32,500 bases of DNA, from contig CM043951.1 of NCBI GenBank assembly GCA_014529385.2, positions 107,728,384 through 107,760,883 of the forward strand, read 5' to 3'. Under the pieces are notes generated by a model, which had not been told where the DNA came from, did not search any database, and worked only from the letters and a program-made list of their open reading frames with translations. Both the position numbers and the translations under genes were made by a program. The stretch is from Adiantum capillus-veneris. Its lineage: Eukaryota > Streptophyta > Polypodiopsida > Polypodiales > Pteridaceae. The first letter of the stretch is position 1. Each line of letters begins with the position of its first letter. Below are positions 1 to 10,097 of this stretch, piece after piece.

Positions 1-836
1 ATCGCTTCAAGGAACTGCTTCATGATGGAAACTCGTAGAGTTTTCCATGTCTTTGGGGCTTCACCATTGCCACGAAGGCTAGCCCACCATTGACGAGATG
101 ATTTTTGGAAGTGCATAGCTACAGGGCGTAGCTTGGAGGACTCTGTGAAGCCCTCATATCCAAAGGCCGCATCAAATTGCTGGATGAAGGCCAACACTTT
201 GTCGGTAGCACCAAAGGTGTCGTCATAGGTGAGAAAAGAGATACTCTTTCCTCCCTCCTCGAACTTCTTTAGCTTTTGTGACCTCCGCCATGCAGGAAAT
301 GATTTGCGATGTCCTCCCCTCTTGTATTCTCTAGGAGAATAGCCATAACTTTCATCGGAAGAGGAGGAAGGTGAAGAAGAAGGAGAAGAGGGTGACCTCT
401 TCCTAGCCCTTTTCTTCCTTTGTTTCCTCTCTTTCCTTTCAGAGTGATGAGGAGAAGGACTATGTGTTGATCTTTTCCTCTTGGGAGGAGTGGGCGATCG
501 TCTAGACCTCCGTCTGCGTGGAGCCACATCTTCAGAGGAACTTAAACTTTCATTTCTTTCTTGCTCTTTGGATTCCTCCTCTCGATTGGGAGAGAGTCTT
601 CTTTTGGGGGTCTCTTCAAGAGGCATCCTAAGCTCTCTCTCCTCTTGGAGAGGAAGGGAAATTCCATAAGCACGAAGTTGTTGAGTAACTTCGGCTTGCA
701 AAGCAGGGTTGCCCATAGCTTGCTGCAACCTAGTGACGAGATAATTCACAAACATGGGAGCATCATCATTAGCACCTTCATGTGCAAAATCAAAGCTATC
801 AATGTTCATTCTACTCTCTTGATTATTGCCAGCCAT
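1..836 (-). CDS. gag: Gag polyprotein N-terminal part, chromovirus-type Ty3/gypsy element (partial, runs off window)
   Basis: Reading the minus strand from the ATG at 836 gives an unbroken frame of 278 codons that is still open at base 1. Residues about 1-95 are acidic and polar. Residues about 105-165 form an Arg/Ser-rich block (RRRRSRRSPTPPKRKR, then Ser runs) resembling an SR domain. Residues about 205-278 look like the start of a retrotransposon capsid domain, with the hydrophobic and Trp pattern around FIQQFDAAFGYEGF and RQWWASLR. Gag packages element RNA into virus-like particles in the cytoplasm. The start is chosen because it is the first ATG after the PBS and the frame stays open. 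It lies about 400 bases inside the PBS and LTR at 1238-2863 on the same strand. Open over 836 bases, it is far less decayed than the related copy at 20913-26760. The Gag assignment is inferred from position and the WW motif. Confidence 0.75.
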   Translation of the reverse strand, partial: MAGNNQESRMNIDSFDFAHEGANDDAPMFVNYLVTRLQQAMGNPALQAEVTQQLRAYGISLPLQEERELRMPLEETPKRRLSPNREEESKEQERNESLSSSEDVAPRRRRSRRSPTPPKRKRSTHSPSPHHSERKERKQRKKRARKRSPSSPSSSPSSSSDESYGYSPREYKRGGHRKSFPAWRRSQKLKKFEEGGKSISFLTYDDTFGATDKVLAFIQQFDAAFGYEGFTESSKLRPVAMHFQKSSRQWWASLRGNGEAPKTWKTLRVSIMKQFLEA

Positions 837-1237
837 GTTAACAAAATTTATGTATGTACTTAGTGTATGCTTTGGAAATTCAAAACCTTAGTTGCCACTC
901 CTCTTAGCCTTTGAAAATCGGCTCTTAAGTATCTACACCCATGGCTCGAAGTGGTTAATTATAGAGAGTAGAGGAGTAGGTCTAACATAGCAGAGTTGCC
1001 GAGGGATAGCTCTTTTTGGACTTCTTATGGATCAATGATGGTAAAGCCGTGGGCAAGTCTAAAAAGACTCCATTATTAAGTTCAAAGCTCTCGAGGTGTG
1101 CACCATCCCCCACATAGTGGGCTCAACAAAACCGATAATAGATCCCAGTTCCACTTATCCTAATATAATTAACAACATCAACCATTTATATGCTACTTAA
1201 GGACCTCTCTTCTTAAGCAAGAAAAGAGAAACCAAAT
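837..1237 (-). other. Untranslated leader between PBS and gag
   Basis: About 400 bases separate the primer binding site from the Gag start codon of the minus-strand element. I see no convincing coding frame. Reverse transcription and RNA packaging signals normally lie in such a leader, but none can be identified by eye. Confidence 0.5.
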
Positions 1238-1249
1238 GCTCTGATACCA
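1238..1249 (-). other. Primer binding site, initiator tRNA-Met type
   Basis: The minus strand reads TGGTATCAGAGC, the standard plant retrotransposon PBS complementary to the 3' end of initiator tRNA-Met. One base separates it from the LTR edge at 1251. It fixes the element's orientation (minus) and marks the neighbouring LTR as the 5' LTR. Confidence 0.9.
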
Positions 1250-1250
1250 A

Positions 1251-2863
1251 TGTAATGGAATTGGCCTATTTAACTTGAGAGTAGAGGAAATTAATGAGAG
1301 TACTTTTGAGAAATGACTTTGTGAGCATAGTGGGTGAACATAATTGAAGATAGAAACATAATCATAACAATTAGTTAACTTGGCATGAACAATACTTTTG
1401 CAAGAGAGATAATTTAGAGAACATGACAACGATTGAGGACTGGATTTATGTGGAGCTGGTCCCCCCTCCAATCGGCATTTGTATTATGATTTCTCCCATT
1501 AAGAGAGACTTGTAACAATACAATATTTGTGCTCCTTGTGACCTAGGTGATGCAATGAAGATGGAAAGCTTCATGCATCACAAACATAACATAAAATTGA
1601 AGAAAGCTTTAACTATATCAAGCCTCAGTCCCAAGACCTCAAACACCTTCGAAGGTGGAGAGAGCTAGCAGGGAATGAGGGTAGGGAAGAGGAAGAAGAA
1701 ACATTTCGTAGGAGAAAGAATTAGTTCCTCACTTATCATAACTCTTGTTGCTAGCATACATAATAGCATAGTAATGAAGAAGAAGGAGATGGCAAGCTTA
1801 AGCATTGAAGCATGGCTCTTGGTTGGATTTGCACTCCATAGCCAAGAGTGTTGGTGTAGCTCTCAACCTCTACTTGCTTGGAGAAGGAGAGGGAGCTCTT
1901 GAACTTTGCATAGCACACCATGAGAGTGTTTGTGAGTGTGTGTGGGTGAGTATACCCCCTAAGCAACCCCCTAGCTTGCTTGGGTCGACCCCCCCTTGTA
2001 GCTCATGCTTGAAGCTCATTGGACCCCTCCAGGCCTAGCCAATCACAAGTAGGAGGCATTACAATCAGCAAGGGTAGCCTTGAGACAAGTGTTCCCCTTT
2101 CCCCTTTGTGAGAGAGGACTTGATAAATGCAAAATCAATTAATTAAATATACTAAATTATCATTGGACCCATTGGGTGACAAACCAACAGGCTTCAGGCA
2201 CACCATGAGGGCAACATGAGGAGGAACTTGACAAGTGTCCCTTTTGCTTTCTTTGTATCTTGCATGCCTTGTGTGAGTGTGTGGGTGTTTTCTCTCATCC
2301 CCCCTCATGTAGGGCTCTCCCCGTCCTTGTAGGGATTGAATATTTGACTTTTTGACACCTCAAGCCCCTCATACATAGGCCCAGTTCCCACCACAAGCTT
2401 GGTCTTTAAGCCCTTTAAGCTTGGGTTGGGTTCTCACGTCAAGTGCAACCCTAGAATCTCAAGCATCTCAATCATCAAGCACCTCAAGAATCTCAAGCAC
2501 CTCAATCATCAATCACCTTAGTCATCAAGCATGACAAGCAGGATAAGCACCTTTAGCTGGGTCGGGTTCCCGTGCCTCAAGGTCAGCCCTAGCTTACCTG
2601 AGGTCAAAGGACTTTTACACACATTATTGGAGGTCTTAAATGAAGCTAACCCTAAGGTCTTATGCTCCATTGGTTAGCCTTGCTCTTTGATAGACCATCT
2701 CTTTTTTGGGCCCGTTTACCATTGGCCCCGTGTTGAGATAGATCTATAAGCACATGTCTATTTCTTAACCCTTATTCCCATTTATTCTCCCACATTAAGT
2801 GATCAATTTAATATGAGAGAATCATTTGGGTTGTTTAGATATTAGATATTAGATTTTATGACA
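1251..2863 (-). mobile_element. 5' LTR of a chromovirus-type retrotransposon (about 1.6 kb)
   Basis: On the plus strand the segment starts TGTAATGG and ends TTTTATGACA, so on the minus strand it is TG...CA. It is colinear along its whole length with a second copy at 20913-22460. Shared blocks include one around 1545-1680 versus 21229-21360 (GATGGAAAGCTTCATGCATC and what follows) and the TATGAGA...TTTTATGACA end. The PBS lies just inside its left edge. The copies differ by many substitutions and small indels, so they are not the two LTRs of one young insertion but two members of one family. Around 2460-2530 there is a short imperfect tandem repeat of AAGCACCTCAATCATC. The element's other LTR lies outside the window, so no target duplication can be checked. 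Confidence 0.85.
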
Positions 2864-3100
2864 ACTCCCATACATGATCTTTGATTTGAGTGGAGATCAT
2901 AGATTTGCAATCTACACATTGAGCTCTTTCCATAGATATGCTACATGATATGGTTTTACCCTCTAGATTTTAAATTTCATTTTGGGGAAAAAATTTTGAA
3001 TTCAAATAAACCAACCGTTTTGCCTATTTGAATTCAAAAGCTGCCCTTTGATACTTTATTAATACTAAAGGTTTGACTTCCTTAAACTGCCAAATAAAGA
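2864..3100. other. Flank of the chromovirus insertion, no gene seen
   Basis: AT-rich sequence between the LTR edge and the first recognisable part of the older minus-strand gag. It is probably decayed sequence of that older element, into which the chromovirus inserted. Apart from an inverted repeat at 2994-3039 I see nothing in it. Confidence 0.4.
2994..3039. repeat. Perfect 15-bp inverted repeat (hairpin)
   Basis: TTTTGAATTCAAATA at 2994-3008 and its exact reverse complement at 3025-3039 are separated by 16 bases. Each arm itself contains the palindrome TTTGAATTCAAA. No role is evident. Confidence 0.8.
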
Positions 3101-4152
3101 GGACCTCTTAGACCCATTCTCTTCCTAATACGGTGACGAGTACCAGAGCATATTCATCCACCTGTCCTTCAGGCAACATGTACTTGACTGGTATAGTATT
3201 ATTCCTTGGGAGTGATGGCTATTGGCCTAACATTGGTTGTGGTCTCTCCATATTCATGGGCGATCTTTGCATTGGTGTCACATTTGGTGGGTATCTATAC
3301 ATGGGTTGTCCTTGTGGTCTCATTGGCACATACTAAACATTTCCATCATATTTAGGCTTATATAGTAGCACTTGTTTGTATCATGGTTTGTCAATTTTCC
3401 TTTGATGGCACATCATTTCAATGGTCTGTGTTGTCCCATAGGTTGCCCTTGAGTAGGTCCCTATCCTGGCCCTCTCATAGGAGTTCTTTCCATGTTGGTC
3501 ATCATGTTGTTCATGCGTTAAAGCATGTCTTCTATAGCATTGGCAGGGGATGCTAAAATTGGTCCTACATGTTCTGGCACAGTGGATGTAGTTTTCTCAC
3601 TCTATGAATCTTTAGCGGTGCTTTCCTCATTGAATATCTTGCAATTATCACTCAGGTCAATTGCGTCCAGGCTGCATCATTTCCAAGTCATGTGTTTTTT
3701 GCTATACAAAATAGCATGCATGTATTTATTGAGTAATCCCTCTAAAAACATTGAGACAAGCCTCTCCTTGGTTGGGATTTCCAACTCTGAACATCTGTCG
3801 ATACATTGCCTCATCCGACTCACACTATCTCTGATAGTTTCTCCTTGTTTTTGTTTGAAAGTGTAGATTTGTGCCACAGTGCTATGCTTGATTCCCATCT
3901 TCAAGCAGGCAGCAACAAATCTCATTGCCAAAGTTGGTAGATCAGTTATTGATCCAAGAGGTATGGTTTGGAACCAAGTTAAAGCTTTGCCTTCTAAGAT
4001 CATTCCAAACCCCTCAAATTGTGTGTGCAAGTTGGTTATGCGTTCAACTCTCAAAACCTGTCTCAAGCTTGCTAAGTAGTCATGCGGATCCCCTAACTTG
4101 CTACATTTTTTGACCCATTTTTGGAAATCTGCTGGTCTGAATCTACGGTTGT
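3101..4152 (-). pseudogene. gag: Gag capsid and nucleocapsid relic of an older LTR element
   Basis: The minus strand from 4152 to 3677 is one open frame with clear retrotransposon Gag features: KALTWFQTIP, then MGIKHSTVAQIYTFKQKQ, then ERLVSMFLEGL. This is the helical capsid core found in plant Ty3-like Gag. The same frame continues to the left with scattered stops (first at about 3674-3676). Near 3375-3420 it has a degenerate zinc knuckle reading CAIKGKLTNHDTNKC, in which the second Cys is replaced by Lys. At its N-terminal end the frame runs straight into the (CT)n tract at 4165, which reads as Arg-Glu repeats. The PBS at 6531 on the same strand fits this as its gag. Stops and the lost Cys show it is dead. 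Its 3' side is cut off by the chromovirus at 1251-2863. Confidence 0.8.
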
Positions 4153-4162
4153 GTTCAACACC

Positions 4163-4277
<115 letters not shown>

Positions 4278-4319
4278 AGCTGGCATTTCTCCCATTAAAC
4301 CAGTTGTTTCGTAGATGTG

Positions 4320-5100
4320 ACTCATGTGGACCTCTCCTTGTTCTAGTGTCACTCATTCTTTCCCTATTGGAGGTGGTTTTTGTATTTCTTTCCATGTTTC
4401 AATCATTGAGGTGACTACCTCTGCATGTGCTTCTTCTCTGATTGACCATGTTATCATAGGATCTATCATTTGGCCCTATGTTTTGTTCAATTTCAGTGTC
4501 CTATTCAATCTCCTTCGGAGTCATCATAACAAAATTGTTGTTATAACAATCCCTAAAGAAGTGGAAAGGAAGTTCCGCTAAACCCTTCTCCTTAATCTTG
4601 AAAATATACATGATTTTCAAGGGTGTCAATTGCCCTGGTTTGGCATGGCTAGTCCTAATAAGTCCGTGACTTTGTTGGCTTCCCAACAATAGACTCCAAG
4701 CCTAGGGTTGTCAGTGGGTATGCGCTTTAGAGGTTTAGTATCTATCAAACTATATCCTTCTAGTTCTACCACACGAGGTCCTTCCTTCACTACCTTAATC
4801 AGGATTAGAGTGTCAACCTCCAATCCCATATGTGTACTGAATTAGGATCTTGTTTCTTGAGGTATTACACCCCATATAGAAGGTGTCTTGTTTGTTTGCC
4901 CTAACCTCTTCTTCAAACTTGATGGTATGGTCATCTACCCTTACAACAAACTCCTCATTAGGATTCAAATAAATCTGGACTTTGTACTGGTTCGTCTTAA
5001 AGAAGGTCAAGATATACTTGAACTTGAGTGAGGTCCCAGTTTTTTCTTGAGTAAAAAAAGAAGATATTTTGGAGCTTAAGCTAAAATAAGTGTCTAGCAC
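4320..5100 (-). pseudogene. 5' part of the older element's gag region, function unknown
   Basis: On the minus strand, adjoining open stretches read as one continuous decayed protein. It runs from the ATG at 5100 (around NPNEEFVVRVDDHTIKFEEE and FYMGCNTSRNK) through LEVDTLILIKVVKEGPRVVE and LPFHFFRDC to 4501, and on to the microsatellite. The joins need small frame changes near 4825 and 4600. I do not recognise a named domain. Its place between leader and capsid suggests an N-terminal Gag extension or a separate upstream protein. The texture (consistent codons, few stops) supports former coding, but the function is unknown. Confidence 0.5.
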
Positions 5101-6530
5101 TTCTTCCGCAATAGTTTCTAAATGTCTCTCTTGATTTACACTCTCTTTTGTGGATGCTCTACTCCTATTCTCTCATATGGTACCCAAGTTTTCCAAAACT
5201 CTACCAGACCTTAAGTTCATATATGGGCTTACACAACTTATTCGAACATATATTTCAAACCTGGAAAGTTGCTTTTAGTTTTGGACACACTGCTTCCGCT
5301 CCTTGTCTAGCCCTTTTTTGCAAAGTTGTGATTCCTTGAACACCAACACTTCAAACATATGTGATTTCACATTTGTTAATGTGAAGTTTCAAAATATCTA
5401 ACAATTCCGTTCATTAATCACTGGATACACACAATGTGCCCTAAACTTTAAAATTTTGTACATATTTTTGGTGCACCTAAGATGGCTGCACTTCAGTGTA
5501 GGTGTAAAGTTAATTTTGATCACCTGGATGGGGCCCTCACAGCCTGACAAAGATAACCTTGGTGTGAAATTCACAAAATTCCTTTTCTGGTGAAAGTTTT
5601 ATTGTCGGCGCGCCTAAGATAACTTTCCCTATTTATACATGTTTTTGCCCAGTGTGACTTGTCTAGGTTCTTGAATGTGATTTCAAGCTTGTTTTATGAG
5701 TTCCACTAAGTTTGGACTCTTTTTCAATGTTTTGTCACCCTTTTTGGTCCCATTGTAAAGGTTTTCAACTTTTTTGATGTTTCTTGCCCTTGCATAGCTC
5801 TAAACTTGTTCAAACTTGCTCACGAGCTGAATCTTGTTCCAATGAAACCCTGTGATTTGAAAATTTGACAAAATTCCCCTCCTGGTTATAACTTTATCTT
5901 AGGTGTGCTTAAGATAAAACTCTACCAAAATTTGACCTTTTGCAATTTTTGCTTCACAGATTGATTTTCCCACAAGTTTTAAGATTTTCCCATAGCTTGG
6001 TTTTAAGATTTAGCCAAAATTGACTTTACTTTTGTTAATTTTCACAAAAGTTGCCTTTTTTTTCAGATTTGGGTTGACCGGGCCTTTCAGTGGTCCAAAT
6101 GATACCAAAATCAAGGGGAATAGTCCTATCAAGTTGGTCTACCACCTTGCAAGTTAAGTTTCAGAGTTTCAGTCCCAGAAACCCCTTGCCTATCATAGGT
6201 GCGCCTAAGATAGACTTGATAGGACTCCTACTCCTACTCCTACTGAATTTGCAAAAAGAGTGCAGAATGTGGAAAATTCAACTTTCAGTCTCAAATCTCT
6301 GATTTCTACTTAGGTGATACCCTTCTTGACCACTAGCTAGTCTCAAGGACCCTTCACCTAATCCATCCTACTAAACTAATTCTCTTGAGGTCCTTAATGA
6401 GTATCCTTACTCTCAATCACCTCTTAGTAGTAGTGATAAAGTCAAAAGTGTTTTACTCTAGTCAAAACTAGAGGAAGTAATGGAAATTTAAGTGAATGCT
6501 TTGGGTTTTTCTCTAGTCTAGGTTGCCTCG
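5101..6530 (-). other. Long leader of the older minus-strand element
   Basis: About 1.4 kb between the PBS at 6531-6548 and the first coding-like frame at 5100. It is T-rich on the plus strand, with no convincing open frame. It contains four related palindromic motifs, annotated separately. Such long leaders are common in plant Ty3-like elements primed by tRNA-Asp. Confidence 0.5.
5466..6215. repeat. Four diverged repeats, each centred on a palindrome GGTGCRCCTAAGAT
   Basis: Related motifs occur at about 5466-5483 (GGTGCACCTAAGAT), 5602-5622 (GGCGCGCCTAAGATAA), 5893-5918 (ATCTTAGGTGTGCTTAAGAT) and 6189-6215 (ATCATAGGTGCGCCTAAGAT). The best copies are near-complete palindromes of about 22 bases. 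Sequence before each motif is also similar (AAATTCC...CTGGT...A...TTT before copies 2 and 3). Spacing is about 135, 290 and 300 bases, so this looks like an old tandem array of a roughly 150/300-base unit in the leader. Confidence 0.6.
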
Positions 6531-6548
6531 TCCTCGGCAACGACGCCA
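6531..6548 (-). other. Primer binding site, tRNA-Asp type
   Basis: The minus strand reads TGGCGTCGTTGCCGAGGA. A plant tRNA-Asp primer site would read TGGCGCCGTTGCCGGGG, so it differs at two positions. Three bases separate it from TGTCGGCC at 6552, taken as the LTR edge. It sets the element's direction as minus, in agreement with the gag relics to its left. Confidence 0.85.
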
Positions 6549-6551
6549 AAA

Positions 6552-7479
6552 TGTCGGCCTACTGTCAAGCCTCACCATATCGATGCTAGCAAAGCGAGAA
6601 CCACATACATAAAATGTCAATGTGTGGGACGTAGCTGACCCGACTAGTGCATAGAGGCTACAAGAGATAGCTAATCTCTCAAAAAATCCATGTCCAATGT
6701 GCTCTTACTTAGATCGGTCTCAGATGTGTGTCAAATATCAAAAACCAGTTCCTTACCACAAGCTTAATTTGATGAATTTGTATAGCTACGACGCTCCGAA
6801 TGCAACAAAATTTACCACCTAGAATGTGCTGAGTATCCTCAACATCCCCATGTGCTCAAAATTCATTTTTGACACTCGAGCAAAATCACACCAAAGATAA
6901 TTAGACTATTTTAGACAGGTCGATTTTAGCCTTTGAAGCACTCTCTAGCTTCCTTAAGACGCGCTCTATCTATTTCTATGGTTGAAAACTAGTTTGGATG
7001 CGTGTATTGTGCATAAGAAATGAAAATAACTCGTAGACAGACAGACATGACTAAAAACACAGCCTCATCGCATAAAATTTACATAGAAAGGAAGAGCTTT
7101 CACCAATGCAACACTGCACGAGGGAGACACGAACAATCAAAAAACCAGAGAACTCACACTGTTGTATTGCAGCATACGTTCACTTTCATTATCCAAAAAC
7201 GTTTGTCAAAAGTTACAAAATTGGCTTTTATACCTTAGCCAAGGTTTAAGAAATGGATTCCTAGCTAGTTGGGCTCAATAATAAGGCTTAGGAACTGCAT
7301 TTAATTACAATTTTGGAATCCCTCGCCCCCTTTACACTCTTTGATGATCAATAATAATACAACATCTTTGGATTTTTATGGGATTTCTCATTAATAATGA
7401 GGTTTTGATACAATTAGTAGGGATTAAAGAATAGGGATGATGCTTCTGTTAGCTGAGCAGATAACACCTTGACCATACA
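6552..7479 (-). mobile_element. 5' LTR of the older minus-strand element (right edge approximate)
   Basis: The left edge at 6552 (plus TGTCGG, minus ...CCGACA) is set by the neighbouring PBS. The right edge cannot be fixed because the second LTR is not in the window; ACA at 7477-7479 (minus TGT) is only a candidate. A TATA box in the right orientation supports an LTR promoter. No coding is expected. Open stretches here, such as one starting at 7020 on the plus strand, have no recognisable features. Confidence 0.5.
7223..7234 (-). promoter_or_regulatory. TATA box of the older element's LTR
   Basis: The minus strand reads GGTATAAAAGCC. It would place transcription start about 30 bases further left, inside the proposed LTR and upstream of the PBS, as expected for an LTR promoter. 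Confidence 0.55.
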
Positions 7480-8735
7480 TGCATAGATTATGGCCTTGCC
7501 CCCTTGTCCTACCTTAGGCCTAACACCTCTTGATGGCAAGCCAAGAATCAAAGATATTACCAACTTGGTGCAAAACCTCAAGTTGCTAGAACACGTTTCA
7601 AATAGCCCAAAATTTTTGGAAGCTAGAGCTTCAAAAAGCTACACAAAGATCAACTCCAAAATCTCCTCCAAAGAGTCCAATTCTACCAAAAACCACGGAT
7701 CTTCTAAGATCAAAAGTTACTCAAATGTAGGAAGGTAATGCGCAACGATTGCAAGCAAAAGGTGTAGTATCGAGCCAACATCTATTGTAGTAGCTAATTG
7801 AAGCAGGGAAGTTGTACAAGTTTAACCACATGAAACAACACAACAAGAGCAGTCACAGTAGAGAAGGAAATCACAAGAAGATCAAACAATGCAGATAAGT
7901 TGTTAAGGGAATCACCTCAGGTGAAAATTTGACCAACCACAACTAGATGATGCTCTAGAATTCATTAGCATGTCTGGAAAAAAATGAGCAGAATGTTGGG
8001 ATTTCATGTCCACCACCATTCACATAGACTCGCAAATCCTTGAAGCTCAATTTCATGTAATGGCAAACTAGGTTGTACAAGACGTAATTGTTTTGGAATT
8101 CCAAAAGCCTAAACAATTCTAGAGATACAGAGCTCAAAAGAGATGCAGTGTTCAAAGACAACCAACAATGAAGAGTGCTAGAGATTGTCACCGATAGAAG
8201 ATGGCACAAGTTTCTATTTCTCAAGTACATTACAAGTGGAGACCGATGCCATGGTAGAGCTTATTGAAGATGTTTCAACTCCACCCAACAGAACCCGAGA
8301 TAAGCTTGAAGTAGATAAGGTAGCTGCAAACGTCGTAATACACATCATGTAGCAACCATAGAAGCTACTGAGAAGGAAGAACCATCAAGACAAGAGGTCA
8401 AGGATATCGAGGCAGCAAAAAACCAGGAAGAAAAACTAAGCTGACAAGATCAAGTTAATTGAGACACAAGTGGAACTCCAGAATGGAAGTCCTAGTGGAA
8501 AACAAAGTCTCGAACCACAAACACCAAAACAAAGCTAACAAAATCAAGTTAATCAAGACACAAATGAAACTCTAGAATGGAAGTCCTAGTGGAAAACCAA
8601 GTCTCAAATCATCTTCCTTAGAGACCCAACTAGAAAAAGAACAGGTATCCACAATAGAGCCGTCAACCACAATTGCCATAGTACTCAGTAGTGCAAATGG
8701 AGCAAGTTTCTGATGCAATGCTCTTGGTTTCAAAC
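7480..8735 (+). other. Decayed sequence that received the 8741-16568 element (left half)
   Basis: This holds broken plus-strand open stretches: one at 7490-7738 rich in Lys and Ser, and a frame running up to the insertion point that reads ETQLEKEQVSTIEPSTT before it. After the element, a frame continues at 16574 with HSMKARSKEILVMATRQGE. Together with the WVPK-type repeats further right, this suggests an old retroelement gag. I cannot name the protein in the left half. A two-unit tandem repeat is annotated separately. Confidence 0.35.
8438..8609. repeat. Two-unit tandem repeat, period about 94 bp
   Basis: Units starting AAGCTGACAAGATCAAGTTA at 8438 and AAGCTAACAAAATCAAGTTA at 8532 continue in parallel through GGAAGTCCTAGTGGAAAA. 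They differ at several positions, so the duplication is not recent. Confidence 0.85.
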
Positions 8736-8740
8736 AACAT
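8736..8740. repeat. Target site duplication AACAT (left)
   Basis: AACAT directly precedes the TGTTAACC start of the 5' LTR. The same five bases follow the 3' LTR at 16569-16573. A 5-bp duplication is standard for Ty3-type integrases. Confidence 0.95.
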
Positions 8741-8930
8741 TGTTAACCCTCACACACATTCCTATCACCTACGACGGATGCTGTATTATGTATTTGGTAG
8801 AGTCAAGTACCGGGCTTGTCGGTCCAATAGGAAAAGGATAAGAGTGATCGCCGATGAGAGGCGCAATCTAACTGGGACATTCAAGGGATTAGTTGGCTAA
8901 GGGTGCCCAAGTGTGAATTGGGCGAGCTCA

Positions 8931-8938
8931 TATAAAAG
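8931..8938 (+). promoter_or_regulatory. TATA box of the 5' LTR
   Basis: TATAAAAG in the context GAGCTCATATAAAAGTC. The same sequence is kept in the 3' LTR at 16156-16163, which argues that it mattered to the element. Confidence 0.7.
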
Positions 8939-9027
8939 TCAACTAAACCTAAAATTCAGGCATTCTCTCATTTGTACAATTGAAGAGTGCTCTTGCTCCA
9001 TCTCCATCTTCTTCTTCATCATCTCCT

Positions 9028-9049
9028 TGTGTGTGTGTGTGTATGCGTG

Positions 9050-9122
<73 letters not shown>
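9028..9122. repeat. (GT)n then (GA)n microsatellite in the 5' LTR
   Basis: A GT tract with two short interruptions passes directly into a GA tract. The 3' LTR has, at the same place, only a short GT stretch and a long GA tract (16265-16350), so the two copies have drifted independently since insertion. Confidence 0.95.
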
Positions 9123-9123
<1 letters not shown>

Positions 9124-9363
9124 TGATTGAGCATTGCGGCGGCACAACGGCAGCGAGGCGGTTGAGCACGGCGTATGGCATCTCCCTCTTCTTTGCGATG
9201 AGGAATCCTCCACGACAGCAAGCGTAGAGCGGTGAGTGACACACCATCGCCATCTTTGAGCTTACTAGTTTATGCTAGTTGCATTCTTGGAGCCATTTGT
9301 GGCTCGCACACAGTGTATCGGCAAGTTCCTTGCATTGACACGTGCGACAAACGCGCACATTTT

Positions 9364-9380
9364 TGGTGCCGTTGCCGAGG
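9364..9380 (+). other. Primer binding site, tRNA-Asp type
   Basis: TGGTGCCGTTGCCGAGG lies four bases after the LTR end. It matches the complement of plant tRNA-Asp (TGGCGCCGTTGCCGGGG) at 15 of 17 positions. Confidence 0.9.
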
Positions 9381-10097
9381 AATACCATACACTAAGCTTG
9401 AATGGCACTCTATGCTTTTTTTGTGGTGCAATTTCAATTGTATGAAGGGCAGGGAAGGAAGGTGTGTGTGTTGAGAAGAAGGATTTTGTGTTGCTACTGT
9501 GTATTTCTTTGTTAACGAAGTTTTGAAAGGTTACTGTGTTTTCTCTGTGATAAGGTCTTAGCATTAAGGTTGTTAGTTCTGTGTAATGCAAAGTACAGTA
9601 AGTAGGAAGTAGATATGTGAGAGCTAATGAAGTGTGTTAGTGTGTAACAATAGGTGTATTAGTTGTAAGTAGGTAGGTAGAGTGTGTGTGTGTGCTCATG
9701 CGCAGGCCATGGCGACCTTATCCCAAAAAAAAAAATTAAAATTTAAAAATTTTAAAAATTTTAAAGGTAGGACCGGGATCAGGAATATCTCCCAGACCCA
9801 AGCCCTGACCCAAGCCCAAGCTCACACTCAGGCTCAGGCCTTAGTCGTCCTTTAAAATTACATATTTTAGCTTTACACATAGCTAAAAATCGCCTTTTTT
9901 TGTAGGACCAACGGAGCTTCAGGTGACCGAACGTTGTGCTGTAAAGCACTACGACCCTCTGAGTGATACGCTTGTTTTGAGCTATCACACACATTAATCA
10001 AAAAATCGATCATTAAAAAACATTAAAAACGCGTCAAAACGGACGCCTAAAAAATGTAAGCGGTTAATCTTCGAGGTTATTCGGCGACGCTTGTAGG
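9381..10097 (+). other. Leader of the 8741-16568 element
   Basis: About 0.7 kb with no convincing coding frame. It includes an A/T run of repeated AAATTTTAAA at about 9726-9765 and a CCCAAGC-rich stretch near 9795-9840. I see no second LTR or other named signal. Confidence 0.5.

Larger units (their letters stand above)
8741..9359 (+). repeat. 5' LTR (619 bp)
   Basis: It starts TGTTAACCCTCACACACATT and ends ACGCGCACA. It aligns with the 3' LTR end to end outside the microsatellites. It holds a TATA box at 8931-8938 and a GT/GA microsatellite at 9028-9122, which would lie in the transcribed part. Confidence 0.95.

Noticed and set aside
1675-2038. Open frames of 70-77 residues in both directions within 1675-2038
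   Set aside because: They lie inside the chromovirus LTR and the matching frames in the second LTR copy differ; LTRs are non-coding.
8939-9253. Open frames of about 100 residues with Thr-His and Ser-Leu runs
   Set aside because: They read the LTR microsatellite on the minus strand; the LTR is non-coding.
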